A stretch of DNA of 64,000 nt from Ascidiaceihabitans sp034111945 (GCA_047626725.1 JBLHSG010000008.1:1-64000); one strand, 5' to 3'; numbered from the stretch's first letter, positions 17,395 through 26,179 are shown. Notes: generated by a model from the letters alone, not told the origin. Numbers and translations: made by a program.

Positions 17395-17928
17395 TTAGCT
17401 ATTGTCGTCACAAGTTTGCGAAATTCGCGCGACATTTTGGGTATCAAACGTCGCCAAATATGGCTTGCCGTTCATCGTAAATACCACCTGCGCACCTGCC
17501 ATTTCTGACCCCGACACGCGGATTTGACCCAGTTCTGATGCGGTCAATTGGTCGTCGACATCAATCGTAAATGACACCTCGCCGCCAGCCTTTAGCCCGT
17601 CCATCGGCATGCGCAAACCCGTCGCGCCGTCGCGCACATCGACGCTTGCGACCGTGCTAACAAACGGCTGAAACACCTCGACCCCAGCGCCGCCATTTGC
17701 CGTGTCGAAAATCAACCGGCCCTTGGATGCGGTCAAATCAAATGCGACCTGCGTCAGCGGGTAGGTTTCGCTTGATCCATTCGAGATCACGAACCGGTCC
17801 ACTGGCGCGCCTTCGATAAACCGCACTTGTAGATCAACGCCACAGGTCGCCGCCTTTGCAGATGCCGGGCCTGACAGTATCAATGGGCTGATCAACGCCA
17901 AAATACCGAATGTGAATGTGCTGCGCAT
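17395..17928 (-). CDS. Secreted protein of unknown function
   Basis: A 177-residue protein with a Sec signal peptide ending near ALISPLILSGPASAKA and a beta-rich mature part (VDLQVRFIEGAPVDRFVISN; GEVSFTIDVDD). Two cysteines, one near the mature N-terminus and one near the C-terminus (SQTCDD), could form a disulfide. This composition resembles proteins labelled aggregation factor core in roseobacters, but that name carries no tested function. It ends five bases from the convergent upstream membrane gene. Confidence 0.65.
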   Translation of the reverse strand: MRSTFTFGILALISPLILSGPASAKAATCGVDLQVRFIEGAPVDRFVISNGSSETYPLTQVAFDLTASKGRLIFDTANGGAGVEVFQPFVSTVASVDVRDGATGLRMPMDGLKAGGEVSFTIDVDDQLTASELGQIRVSGSEMAGAQVVFTMNGKPYLATFDTQNVARISQTCDDNS

Positions 17929-18012
17929 CGCTGCTCTCCTGATTGTTGTTTCGACAATAGTAGAGCGCGCGGATTTAAAGGCAACGCAACGCTGCCTTTT
18001 GATCAGACGTGA

Positions 18013-18972
18013 TTATTCGGATTTGGACGCGATATAGGCAATCACGTTTTCGATGTCAGCGTCCTTTTTCAAACCTGCAAAGGCCATCTTTGTGCCCTTC
18101 ACGACCTTGCGTGGTTTGGCCAAGAACGCAGACAGAGTTTCGACATCCCAGACCAGACCGGATTTTTCCATCGCACCGGAATACCTGTACCCGTCAACGG
18201 CACCTGCGTCTGCGCCTACGACCTTGTACAGCGATGGGCCAACGCCGTTTTTACCGTCTTTTACGCTGTGGCATGCTTTGCATTTCTTGAACACTTTTTT
18301 GCCCGCCTTGATGTCCCCCGCCAACGCGACAGCCGTGGTAACTGGGGCAGCGGGTGCTGCCTCAGCTTTCTGTTCATCCATGTTGAAAATCAAACGCAAT
18401 GTTACCGGCGTTACGCGCGTGATGCCCGGCAATTTCGCCAGTTCCATCAGCTTGTCGACACCTGCGTTGATGCCCAAATCTTCGGTTCCAACAAAAATCA
18501 TGTCGTTGGTCGTGACCATCACAGATGTTTCGGACAAGCGTGCCACAAACAGTTCCGCGTCGATTTCAATGTCGGTTCCTAAGAACGACAAAACCGCCTC
18601 AACATCAATGACTTCAGTTGATCCAACAGCCATTGCTGCCATCGCATCCATGTCGATCATCGTGTTTAATGTAGCAGTTGTAGCACCCTTGAACACGTGT
18701 TCGCCAAAGCGCTCGTTGCGAATATCGATGTTGGTTTGAACCGACGTCAGATCAATTTCGACAACGGTTGCACCGTCGCTACCAACTGTTCCGCTGATCC
18801 GCTCAAAACTATGCGCCTCACCGATTGAGTCTTTTTTCACCGACCCAAAAGCCAGTTTTGACGTGTCCGCATCCAGCGTCCATGTGCTGGTTGCGTGACC
18901 ATCTGCCAGCGCCATGTGACCGCTGAGTGCGACGGCCGCTGTCGCCAGAATTCGTGTAAATGTCTTGAGCAT
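18013..18972 (-). CDS. YceI-domain/cytochrome c fusion protein
   Basis: A 319-residue exported protein with a signal peptide (cleavage near GHMALA). Residues 28-190 form a YceI-like domain (STWTLDADTSKLAFGSVKKD; later TPVTLRLIF), a lipocalin-like barrel known to bind polyisoprenoids or quinones. After an Ala/Pro linker, residues 222-319 form a class I cytochrome c with haem motif CKACH and an axial Met in KGTKMAFAG. The fusion suggests a periplasmic electron-transfer protein that also senses or carries an isoprenoid or quinone. The neighbours are unrelated. Domain calls are firm; the joint function is inference. Confidence 0.85.
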   Translation of the reverse strand: MLKTFTRILATAAVALSGHMALADGHATSTWTLDADTSKLAFGSVKKDSIGEAHSFERISGTVGSDGATVVEIDLTSVQTNIDIRNERFGEHVFKGATTATLNTMIDMDAMAAMAVGSTEVIDVEAVLSFLGTDIEIDAELFVARLSETSVMVTTNDMIFVGTEDLGINAGVDKLMELAKLPGITRVTPVTLRLIFNMDEQKAEAAPAAPVTTAVALAGDIKAGKKVFKKCKACHSVKDGKNGVGPSLYKVVGADAGAVDGYRYSGAMEKSGLVWDVETLSAFLAKPRKVVKGTKMAFAGLKKDADIENVIAYIASKSE

Positions 18973-19063
18973 TTTTGCCCTCCCTTAAAGTGATTTGGCC
19001 CACTGCAAAACAGGGGGCATTAAGGAAACACATCAAGGTCGGGTTCTATTCACCACATTGGTA

Positions 19064-19095
19064 AATTAAATTGGGCGACCCTAAAGGCCGCCCAA
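19064..19095 (-). terminator. Terminator of the amidinotransferase gene
   Basis: Minus-strand stem TTGGGCGGCC-TTTA-GGGTCGCCCAA is followed by TTTAATTT, seven bases past the stop codon at 19102. Confidence 0.75.
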
Positions 19096-19101
19096 GATTT
19101 A

Positions 19102-20235
19102 TTACATATTCGGGAAATAGTCTTCGCAATCGCCCTCGCGGTAAACGTCGGCTGTGCAGCAGTGCAGACCGCCACCAAAGGCATATGCATCGCGCATTTC
19201 GACCTCGATAACGTTCATGCCCAACTTGTCCATTTGTTCGGCCTGATAGACCTCGGATTTTTCGACACAGACGGTTTTCGGGTCCAGAACCAACACATTC
19301 ATGCTAAGCCACGTTGACGAATAACACAGCGGCGGCGGCGAATTATGCGCAGGCTGCGCCGCATCCACGATTTCCCAACCGTTGTTTTCAAACATCTTAC
19401 GCTGGTCTTCGGGCAGACGGCGTTGCGGGTTGTTCAAAATCAAACCAGGGCGCATCGGCGTGAATGTCGCATCGATGTGAATAGGGTACGGATCGCCCGG
19501 GAAATTCACGGTATGCACACGATGATCAGGGAAATGTCGACGCAGCCATTCGACACCTTTTTGGTTTGTTGTGAACCCGTGCTGCACCACCAGATCACGC
19601 CCGAAGCGCAAAACATCGGCGGCATCAAACAGCGGCTCTTCTTCGGTTGTGACAAAGAACTTTTCTTCGGCCCATTTCAAACGCTGCGCATCGCCGATTT
19701 TTTCGCTTAGGTAATCAGGATGGTAATCCGCATCGGTCAGGCGCGGTTTTGGGGCGGCCTCGTGGCGGAATTTGGGGTCTTCGTTGAAATATTGCTGCAA
19801 CAGTGGGCGGTAATTCAGGTATTCAAACCAGCGACAGCGATACGACATCGTCGCTTCTAGAATCTCGGACCCGACTGTTAGCAAAACGTCACGTGGCGGC
19901 ATGCAGCCGAACTGACTTTCGGTTTTGAAATCAGGCGTGGTGACGGGCTGCGAATGGTCAATGCTGTCAGGGCGATCGACACGCACACCGCGTTTTGTCA
20001 GCAAATCGGCAAAGTTATCAAGCAGTTCGTTGGCCCGATCAATCGTCTCTTGCGGACGACGCCCCCACTGACCGCGCATATCGCTGTCTTCAGGAACTTT
20101 GGCGTCCAACGCGGGTTCTTCGGGCGGAATGTGGCAATCATCGGCGCGGCCCACGATCACGTGGCGCAACGGGTCCCATTCATTCCAGCTGTTAACGACT
20201 GTTTTTTCGGCGGGGTTGTAGGATTCTGTTTTCAT
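19102..20235 (-). CDS. Arginine:glycine amidinotransferase-like enzyme
   Basis: A 377-residue member of the amidinotransferase family that moves the amidino group of arginine to an acceptor amine, giving ornithine and a guanidino compound. The catalytic triad is intact: Asp204 (FDAADV), His253 (PIHIDATF) and Cys359 (GGGLHCCTADV). Long stretches (RVHTVNFPGDPYPIHIDATF, WLSMNVLVLD) resemble eukaryotic AGAT and cyanobacterial CyrA/SxtG. The two residues lining the acceptor pocket just before the His are Tyr250 and Ile252. By my recollection these are Asn/Met in human AGAT and Phe/Ser in CyrA, so the acceptor may not be glycine. The gene is monocistronic with its own terminator. Confidence 0.85.
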   Translation of the reverse strand: MKTESYNPAEKTVVNSWNEWDPLRHVIVGRADDCHIPPEEPALDAKVPEDSDMRGQWGRRPQETIDRANELLDNFADLLTKRGVRVDRPDSIDHSQPVTTPDFKTESQFGCMPPRDVLLTVGSEILEATMSYRCRWFEYLNYRPLLQQYFNEDPKFRHEAAPKPRLTDADYHPDYLSEKIGDAQRLKWAEEKFFVTTEEEPLFDAADVLRFGRDLVVQHGFTTNQKGVEWLRRHFPDHRVHTVNFPGDPYPIHIDATFTPMRPGLILNNPQRRLPEDQRKMFENNGWEIVDAAQPAHNSPPPLCYSSTWLSMNVLVLDPKTVCVEKSEVYQAEQMDKLGMNVIEVEMRDAYAFGGGLHCCTADVYREGDCEDYFPNM

Positions 20236-20308
20236 TCGAAATTCCTAGCCAGACAAAGCGCGTGTCGCAAGTCCTCGTTGGACCCTCCGATGCCCCAAAA
20301 CCGACCTG

Positions 20309-21562
20309 TTATTCAAATCCTGCGAACGGGATGTAGCGCACCAGATCACCGCGGCTGACATCAAGGGCAACATCGGGCAATTCCACCAGCCCTTCGGCCC
20401 AACTTAACCCCGAAATACGCCCCGACCCTTCGGAGCCAAAAACCTCGACCTGACCGTCACGCATGCGTGCGCGTAAATATTCACGGCGGCCTGCTTTTTT
20501 ATGTTTTTCAAAACCGGCGGGCACCATGAACCCTTGTGGTTCTGACCATCCAGCCCCGGCCAATTGCGCCATCGCGGGACGTGCAAAAATCAACGTACAA
20601 ACCATCGCGGCGACCGGATTTCCCGGCAATCCAAACACAGGTGTGCCCTGCCACATTCCCAACGCCAATGGGCGCCCCGGCTTGATCGCGATGCGCCACA
20701 TCGCCATTGCGCCTGCATCGGTCAGCAACGCTGAAACGTGGTCTTCGTCGCCCGCAGACGCCCCGCCACTGGTCAAAATCACATCGGCAATTGCCGCCGC
20801 ATCATCCAGTAGCGTCGCAAGGGCCGCACGGTTATCCGCCACGCGCCCCATGTCGACAGGCACATGGCCAAACTGCTGGATCATCGCCAATAACATTGGG
20901 CGATTGGCGTCAAATATCTGACCATCGGCGGCAATGTCTCCAGCCTCGACCAGCTCATTACCGGTCGAAATAATCGCCACACGCAACGGCACGCGCACTG
21001 GAATTTCGACCAAACCTGTCGCCGCCATCAGCGCCAAATCGGCAGGTGTCACGCGACGCCCCTTAGTCAAAATTACGTCGCCTGAATGCACGTCTTCGCC
21101 TGCTTTGCGCGTGTTCGAACCGGACTTGACCGGCCCGTTAAACGCGACCTCGCCTGCGTCGACATTCACGTCTTCTTGTAACACCACAGTGTCGACACCA
21201 TCGGGTAACGCCGCCCCCGTCAGGACCCGAATTGCGGACCCGATTGGCACGCAGCTGCTAAGGCGCAAACCAGCTGCCGCAAGAGGCACCACCAGCGGCA
21301 AAACATGCACACCGTCGCCGCGCCCACCAGCAAATCCGTACCCGTCCACAGCCGTATTCGGCAGTGGCGGATTCGCCCGAACCGCGCGAATGTCAGCGGC
21401 CAAAACGCGGCCCAACGTGTCCTGAATGCGCAACGTTTCAACATCCGTTACGGCCTGCAGTCGCGTTTTCAACAACGCCAAGGCGTCTTGAACCGGCGTC
21501 CATTCGACACCCGCAGGCAGGGCAAAACAGTCATTGGATAATGGCGGCGGGGACAACGTCAT
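20309..21562 (-). CDS. moeA: Molybdopterin molybdenumtransferase MoeA
   Basis: Inserts molybdate into adenylated molybdopterin. The 417 residues show MoeA domains: N-terminal NPPLPNTAVDGYGF near residue 65, the MoCF-binding domain VAIISTGNELVEAGD near 195 and DVILTSGGASAGDEDHV near 260, LPGNPVAAMVC near 325, and a C-terminal beta barrel. It is the last gene of the minus-strand operon fdhD-mobA-mobB-unknown-moeA and overlaps its upstream neighbour by four bases. Confidence 0.94.
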   Translation of the reverse strand: MTLSPPPLSNDCFALPAGVEWTPVQDALALLKTRLQAVTDVETLRIQDTLGRVLAADIRAVRANPPLPNTAVDGYGFAGGRGDGVHVLPLVVPLAAAGLRLSSCVPIGSAIRVLTGAALPDGVDTVVLQEDVNVDAGEVAFNGPVKSGSNTRKAGEDVHSGDVILTKGRRVTPADLALMAATGLVEIPVRVPLRVAIISTGNELVEAGDIAADGQIFDANRPMLLAMIQQFGHVPVDMGRVADNRAALATLLDDAAAIADVILTSGGASAGDEDHVSALLTDAGAMAMWRIAIKPGRPLALGMWQGTPVFGLPGNPVAAMVCTLIFARPAMAQLAGAGWSEPQGFMVPAGFEKHKKAGRREYLRARMRDGQVEVFGSEGSGRISGLSWAEGLVELPDVALDVSRGDLVRYIPFAGFE

Positions 21563-22458
21563 TGGGCATCCTTTCTGTCGCGGGGCGCTAAACTTGATCC
21601 GGCAGGAACCGGCAAATCAGTCGCCATATCATAGCGTAATGCAGCCTCGTGCCCTAAGCCAAAAATCCAGCCTTCTGATTGTCGTGGCACATCAAGAATG
21701 CGTTGCAAAACGTCGGGTGCTATTGCGGACAATCGGCGCGCAAGGTCGAATACTTGCCACGCATCTTTGATCCAATGATCGGGTGCGCGCCCAACACTAA
21801 GGGATGGCCAGATTTCCACGAATGCGATCGGGGCCGCTAATGTTTCGAATGGCCAAACCGAAACCTGTGGGGCAAACCGTTTACGCAGTCGCGAAAGAAC
21901 CGGCAAACCCATCAACGCTTGCGATCCGACTGACCCAACACCGGACAACTGCCAAAGCGTAAACGCGCCTTTTGCTTGCTGCTCAGCCATGCGTTTTTCG
22001 GGGAACGGCGTCGCTGTCCGAAGACGCCCTTTGCGCGGCAAATTTGCGATGTCACGCTTTAGACCATTGCCCCAAAACGGGCCGATTCCATCAAACATCC
22101 GGTTGACTTCAGCGGCGACATCAAACCGATTATTGGTCTCTGGCGCGTCTTCAATTCGGGCCTCAAGCCAATCCCACAAGATAAGCGGATCGCTTTGCGC
22201 CGTTACCTTTTCACAAAAACCGGCAGGGTATCCGAACGGGAAATCAAAACCTGCAAAGACACTGCGGCCTGCATGTAATTCTGTTTCAAAAAACCTGCCC
22301 AACCAGTCTTCGGCAACCAGACGGTTACGTAAATAAATCGGATCTTCGGCCACGCCATTTCGTGCAACACAAACCCAAATTGCATCGGGTTTTGGTGCTG
22401 ATCCTCGGTCATTTCCACCAGACCAGTCGACGATTAGAAACGTGTCAAATGCGGTCAC
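21559..22458 (-). CDS. Uncharacterised protein embedded in the molybdenum-cofactor operon
   Basis: A 299-residue soluble protein. Motifs such as FLIVDWSGGND at the N-terminus and FAGFDFPFGYPAGF near residue 70 (a strand with an acidic residue followed by FPFGYP) recall DUF429-type, RNase H-like folds, but I cannot make a firm family call. It is joined to mobB upstream and moeA downstream by four-base ATGA overlaps, the strongest hint that it works with molybdopterin guanine dinucleotide synthesis or insertion. Aromatic-rich composition and no membrane segment. Catalytic activity unknown. Confidence 0.72.
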   Translation of the reverse strand: MTAFDTFLIVDWSGGNDRGSAPKPDAIWVCVARNGVAEDPIYLRNRLVAEDWLGRFFETELHAGRSVFAGFDFPFGYPAGFCEKVTAQSDPLILWDWLEARIEDAPETNNRFDVAAEVNRMFDGIGPFWGNGLKRDIANLPRKGRLRTATPFPEKRMAEQQAKGAFTLWQLSGVGSVGSQALMGLPVLSRLRKRFAPQVSVWPFETLAAPIAFVEIWPSLSVGRAPDHWIKDAWQVFDLARRLSAIAPDVLQRILDVPRQSEGWIFGLGHEAALRYDMATDLPVPAGSSLAPRDRKDAQ

Positions 22459-22946
22459 AAGCCAACCTGTTCAAGGATGAAATCAGCGACCGCGCCAGTG
22501 TCGTTCAGATCAAACACAGGACGATCAAAATCCAATGGAACGTCGGATGCGATCGCCTTGATTGTCCGATCATCAACCGCAATCAACGGGTTGCCTGTCT
22601 CTGCGCGATGCGCCTCGACTTTGGCATGATCGTCACGTTTGTACCCCTCAATCAGAACCAGATCGACGGGCGATAGTTTGGCTAACAATTGTGCCAGTGT
22701 CGGTTCGTCATCGCCGCGCAATTCGTGCATCAAAGCAAAGCGGTTCCCCGACGCCAACAACACTTCACGCGCGCCGGCAACACGGTGTCGGTGACTGTCC
22801 TTGCCCGCGTGATCGACGTCAAAACTGTGGTGTGCGTGTTTGATCGTGGACACCGAAAATCCACGCGATGTGATCTCAGTAACAAGGCGTTCCATCAGGC
22901 CGGTTTTGCCTGCGTTTTTCCAACCGACGATCCCGAATACGTTCAC
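22455..22946 (-). CDS. mobB: Molybdopterin-guanine dinucleotide biosynthesis protein B
   Basis: P-loop GTP-binding accessory protein that assists MobA. The 163 residues start MNVFGIVGWKNAGKTGLMERL, an intact Walker A; TIKHAHHSFDVDHAGKDSHRHR and VLIEGYKRDDHAKVE are characteristic of MobB. Four-base overlaps with mobA upstream and the uncharacterised gene downstream place it in one operon. Confidence 0.92.
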   Translation of the reverse strand: MNVFGIVGWKNAGKTGLMERLVTEITSRGFSVSTIKHAHHSFDVDHAGKDSHRHRVAGAREVLLASGNRFALMHELRGDDEPTLAQLLAKLSPVDLVLIEGYKRDDHAKVEAHRAETGNPLIAVDDRTIKAIASDVPLDFDRPVFDLNDTGAVADFILEQVGL

Positions 22947-23545
22947 AACATCGCCTCTGCGCGCGCCAAATCGTCGGGCGTATTGATGTTAAAAAATGCC
23001 GCATCGTTCGGGAACATCGCAAGCTGTCCGCCGTGCTGATCTGTCCACTGCACCACCTTGCGCACACCATCTGTTAACGCTGCACGCAAATCATCGCGCA
23101 GGGCCACAGGCCACAGGCCAAACGTCGGATGGCGCACCTTGTTGCGATCAGGATGCGGGGTCGCGGCAAGGGCCAAAGGTTGCCCCATACCGTCAGCCGC
23201 TACCTGCAACATCGCAACCAAATCACGTGGGAAAAACGGCGTGTCAGCCGCCGCAGTCACGATCATTTCTGCGCCCTGCGACGCCGCCCAATCCATACCG
23301 GCAAGCACGCCAGCCAATGGCCCTGCGAACCCGTCAATGCTGTCTGCAACCACTGGCAAATCGTAGGGCGCAAACCGCGTCGCATCACCGTTGGCGTTCA
23401 GGACAAGGCCCGCCACCTGCGGCTCAAGGCGCGCGATCACATGATCCAACAACGTGCAGGACCCAAGAGGCAAAGCGCCCTTGTCACCGCCGCCCATGCG
23501 CGTGGCCTGACCACCAGCAAGAATAACGCCCAAGGGTTGTTTCAT
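22943..23545 (-). CDS. mobA: Molybdenum cofactor guanylyltransferase
   Basis: Transfers GMP from GTP to Mo-molybdopterin to give the bis-MGD cofactor of DMSO-reductase-family enzymes such as formate dehydrogenase. The 200 residues begin MKQPLGVILAGGQATRMGGGDK, the nucleotide-binding signature, with the acidic metal-binding AAADTPFFP near residue 95. The start at 23545 overlaps the fdhD stop (ATGA); a 298-codon extension upstream in this frame lies within fdhD and is not part of the gene. Confidence 0.94.
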   Translation of the reverse strand: MKQPLGVILAGGQATRMGGGDKGALPLGSCTLLDHVIARLEPQVAGLVLNANGDATRFAPYDLPVVADSIDGFAGPLAGVLAGMDWAASQGAEMIVTAAADTPFFPRDLVAMLQVAADGMGQPLALAATPHPDRNKVRHPTFGLWPVALRDDLRAALTDGVRKVVQWTDQHGGQLAMFPNDAAFFNINTPDDLARAEAML

Positions 23546-24432
23546 GCCTTGCCGCCTTTGCGTCCTGATTTGCGCGGCTCGTCTATAACTTTTGACAGGT
23601 CCGCGTCCCAAATCAGCCGCTCTTTTCCGCTTAGGCACATGAACCGTTTTCCACGCATACGCCCAATCAATGTCAGACCAACGGATTGCGCAATTTCCAC
23701 ACCCCAAGCCGTAAAACCAGACCGCGATGCCAACACAGGTATCCCCATCATCGCAGTTTTTATCACCATTTCCGAGGTCAAGCGCCCGGTCGTGTACAAG
23801 ATCTTGTCTTCGGCCCCTGTGCCTGTCTGCAACATCCATCCAGCGATCTTATCAACCGCGTTGTGACGACCGACATCTTCCATATAAACCAACGGCTTAT
23901 CACATTGGCACAGCACCGTTCCATGGATCGCGCCTGCCTCTAGGTATAGGCTGGGTGTCGTATTGATTTTGGCCGCCAATGCGTACAATTCAGATGTTTT
24001 GACGGGTGTTGACGGCAGAACTAGACCCTCGAGCCCCTCCATCATATCGCCAAAAACCGTGCCAACAGCGCAGCCACTGGTGCGTGTCTTTTTCTTTAGC
24101 TTTTCTTCGTGATTGGTCTGTACTTCGGTGCGCACCACGACTGTCTCAAGTTCCTCGTCGAAATCGACGGCGGTAATAACGTCACCATCAACCAGCATGC
24201 CTTGATTGCGTAAAAACCCAAGCGCCAGATATTCCGGATAATCCCCGATTGTCATCGCCGTCACGATTTCTTGGGCGTTCAGGAAAATCGTCAGCGGCCG
24301 TTCTTCGACCACAGAAATCTGCGTCTCAACACCTGTATGATCGGTGCCAACAACAGTCCGCGTCAAACCAGCGCGCGCAGGGGCAGGCGCGATCAAATAA
24401 CTGTCGGTCTTATCGTCTTGCATCGTTTGCAT
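23542..24432 (-). CDS. fdhD: Formate dehydrogenase accessory sulfurtransferase FdhD
   Basis: Delivers sulfur, in E. coli from IscS, to bis-MGD before its insertion into formate dehydrogenase. About 296 residues with the FdhD signatures SGCAVGTVFG near residue 120, EDVGRHNAVDKIAGWM near 205 and YTTGRLTSEMV. Only the first cysteine of the E. coli C-x-x-C loop is kept here (C-A-V-G). The ATG at 24432 follows a GGG-rich site; GTG at 24441 and ATG at 24423 are alternatives. It heads the molybdenum-cofactor operon and is divergent from azlC with about 47 bases between. Confidence 0.93.
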   Translation of the reverse strand: MQTMQDDKTDSYLIAPAPARAGLTRTVVGTDHTGVETQISVVEERPLTIFLNAQEIVTAMTIGDYPEYLALGFLRNQGMLVDGDVITAVDFDEELETVVVRTEVQTNHEEKLKKKTRTSGCAVGTVFGDMMEGLEGLVLPSTPVKTSELYALAAKINTTPSLYLEAGAIHGTVLCQCDKPLVYMEDVGRHNAVDKIAGWMLQTGTGAEDKILYTTGRLTSEMVIKTAMMGIPVLASRSGFTAWGVEIAQSVGLTLIGRMRGKRFMCLSGKERLIWDADLSKVIDEPRKSGRKGGKA

Positions 24433-24479
24433 CCCTAGCACTTCATCGCTAATCGTTGATCACAATCTAAGAGGTCCGC

Positions 24480-25196
24480 ATGGCCATCACCACCACCAAA
24501 TCCGCCTACTGGGCAGGCTTTCGCGACGGGGCCCCGTTTATGTTGGTTGCAGGGCCATTTGCCGTGCTGTTTGGCGTGCTGGCCACCGAGGCCGGATTGA
24601 ACCTGTTCGAAGTCATGAGCTTTTCCCTCGTGGTCATCGCCGGGGCCGCGCAATTCACCGCGATGCAATTGATGCAAGAAAACGCGCCGACGGTCATTGT
24701 GCTGGTGTCAGCGCTTGCCGTGAACCTGCGCGTAGCAATGTATTCAGCGGCAATCACCCCGTATTTGGGGGCCGCACCACTGTGGAAACGCGCGATTATG
24801 GCCTATCTTTTGGTCGACCAAAGCTATGCGTTGTCTCACGCCAAATTCGAACAAGACCCAGAGATGAGCGTGCCGTCCCGCGCCGCCTATTATTTCGGAA
24901 CCTGTACTTTGGTGATGATCACGTGGTTCGCATGTTCCTATCTGGGTGCTGCCCTTGGCACACAATTGCCCAGCAATTTGCCGTTGGATTTTGCGCTGCC
25001 AATCACGTTCTTGTCGATGATCGCGCCCTTGCTGCGCACGCTGCCCCACGTCATCGCGGCACTTGTCGCAATCATCGTCGCGCTGCTGGCCGTTAGCGTC
25101 CCGTATTCGCTGGGGCTGATCATCGCAGGTGCTGCAGGCATGGCCGCAGGCGCACTGAGCGAAACCTATTTGGCCCGCAAGGCGGCGACACCATGA
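24480..25196 (+). CDS. azlC: Branched-chain amino acid exporter subunit AzlC
   Basis: Inner-membrane protein of 238 residues with about six or seven hydrophobic helices, of the AzlC/YgaZ family that exports valine and other branched-chain amino acids with a small partner. The N-terminal GFRDGAPFMLVAGPFAVLFGVL, the AGAAQFTAMQLM segment and the central NLRVAMYSAAI stretch are typical. AGAGGT precedes the ATG. Its last codons overlap the azlD start (ATGA). Confidence 0.9.
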   Translation: MAITTTKSAYWAGFRDGAPFMLVAGPFAVLFGVLATEAGLNLFEVMSFSLVVIAGAAQFTAMQLMQENAPTVIVLVSALAVNLRVAMYSAAITPYLGAAPLWKRAIMAYLLVDQSYALSHAKFEQDPEMSVPSRAAYYFGTCTLVMITWFACSYLGAALGTQLPSNLPLDFALPITFLSMIAPLLRTLPHVIAALVAIIVALLAVSVPYSLGLIIAGAAGMAAGALSETYLARKAATP

Positions 25197-25519
25197 TTGA
25201 TAAAACCACCCTCTGGACGGTCATTATTCTGCTTGGCGTTGGCAGCTTTGCTTTGCGGTTTTCGTTCCTTGGGCTGGTTGGGGATCGGCCGATGCCAGCG
25301 TGGCTTGTGCGGTCTTTGCGCTATACGGCTGTGGCGATTTTACCGGCGATGATCGCGCCCATGATCGCCTTCTCAAACGAGGCGGGGACTGGGCCAGACC
25401 CATCCAGATTGGCCGCAGCCTTGATGACGTTGTTCATAGGTGCGACGACAAAAAACGTGATATTTGCGCTATTTGCAGGGGCTGCCACGCTCGGGGTCAG
25501 CCTATATTTCTTTGGCTAA
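25193..25519 (+). CDS. azlD: Branched-chain amino acid exporter subunit AzlD
   Basis: Small membrane partner of AzlC, 108 residues with three to four helices, including the family segment LGVGSFALRFSFLGLVGDRPMP near the N-terminus. Translational coupling to azlC and matching length make the pair assignment firm. The exact amino acid exported is not evident. Confidence 0.9.
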   Translation: MIDKTTLWTVIILLGVGSFALRFSFLGLVGDRPMPAWLVRSLRYTAVAILPAMIAPMIAFSNEAGTGPDPSRLAAALMTLFIGATTKNVIFALFAGAATLGVSLYFFG

Positions 25520-25579
25520 GAAATATGGGACGGTAGGCAGGGCGAAGTGCCCATCGGGCAACAGCGCCGCGCCGTCAGA

Positions 25580-26179
25580 TCACAATTGAACTTTGGCGAT
25601 TCCGTCCAAAATCGTGCCTTCGTCGTCCTCGTAGTAGCGTTCGGTTTTGACACCAGGAAGCGTTTCAAACTGGTTCATCAAATTCTTCGGGAACCACGTG
25701 CTTTTCACCGCTTCAAATCCCTGAACCTGCGCCAACAACGCCGTCGTCGATGCCGCACATTGCGCCGATGACACAGCACCGCGCGCAATTGCCAACCGCA
25801 ACGCTGTCTCTGCTTGCGAAGGGGTCACCTCAACCGTTTGCAGCACCATGTGGAACGCAGCGCGCGTGTGTGCACCTTTGTAAGCGGCCAAGACTGCGGG
25901 CGTAATTCCGTACAAAACATCAGCGCGGCGCATTACACGATCGTTGCGAAATGACCCTGCTGGGTCAAAAATAACGCGTTGCGATCCGTTGATTAAAAGC
26001 GCTGTGTGCGCGCCGGAACCAGACGTGTTGTTGATCATCGTGATCAGCGTCAGCGTCGACGCACCAGGTGCGCGGTACGCAACATCCGCAATTTGCGAAT
26101 CCGTTGCTTGGGTCCCTGTCGGGGCCGTGGCACATCCGGCCAAAGCCAGCAAAACAGCAAACATCGCAACAATACGCAT
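25580..26179 (-). CDS. Putative lipoprotein of unknown function
   Basis: A 199-residue product beginning MRIVAMFAVLLALAGCATAP, a good lipobox (LAGC) for lipid attachment at Cys15. The mature part contains STLTLITMINNTSGSGAHTALLINGSQRVIFDPAG, where H and N residues hint at an NlpC/P60-like papain fold, and a later Cys in SSAQCAAS; I cannot prove peptidase activity. GGGAG lies upstream of the chosen ATG; 23 in-frame codons further upstream would destroy the signal. It follows the oxidase subunit IV gene on the same strand. Confidence 0.72.
   Translation of the reverse strand: MRIVAMFAVLLALAGCATAPTGTQATDSQIADVAYRAPGASTLTLITMINNTSGSGAHTALLINGSQRVIFDPAGSFRNDRVMRRADVLYGITPAVLAAYKGAHTRAAFHMVLQTVEVTPSQAETALRLAIARGAVSSAQCAASTTALLAQVQGFEAVKSTWFPKNLMNQFETLPGVKTERYYEDDEGTILDGIAKVQL

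Noticed and set aside
19102..20235. A saxitoxin- or cylindrospermopsin-like toxin cluster around the amidinotransferase
   Set aside because: No polyketide synthase, sulfotransferase or tailoring genes lie near; the neighbours are a cytochrome fusion and cofactor genes.
22943..23839. A 298-residue MobA starting upstream of 23545
   Set aside because: The extra N-terminal codons lie inside fdhD in another frame, and the MobA signature begins right after the 23545 ATG.
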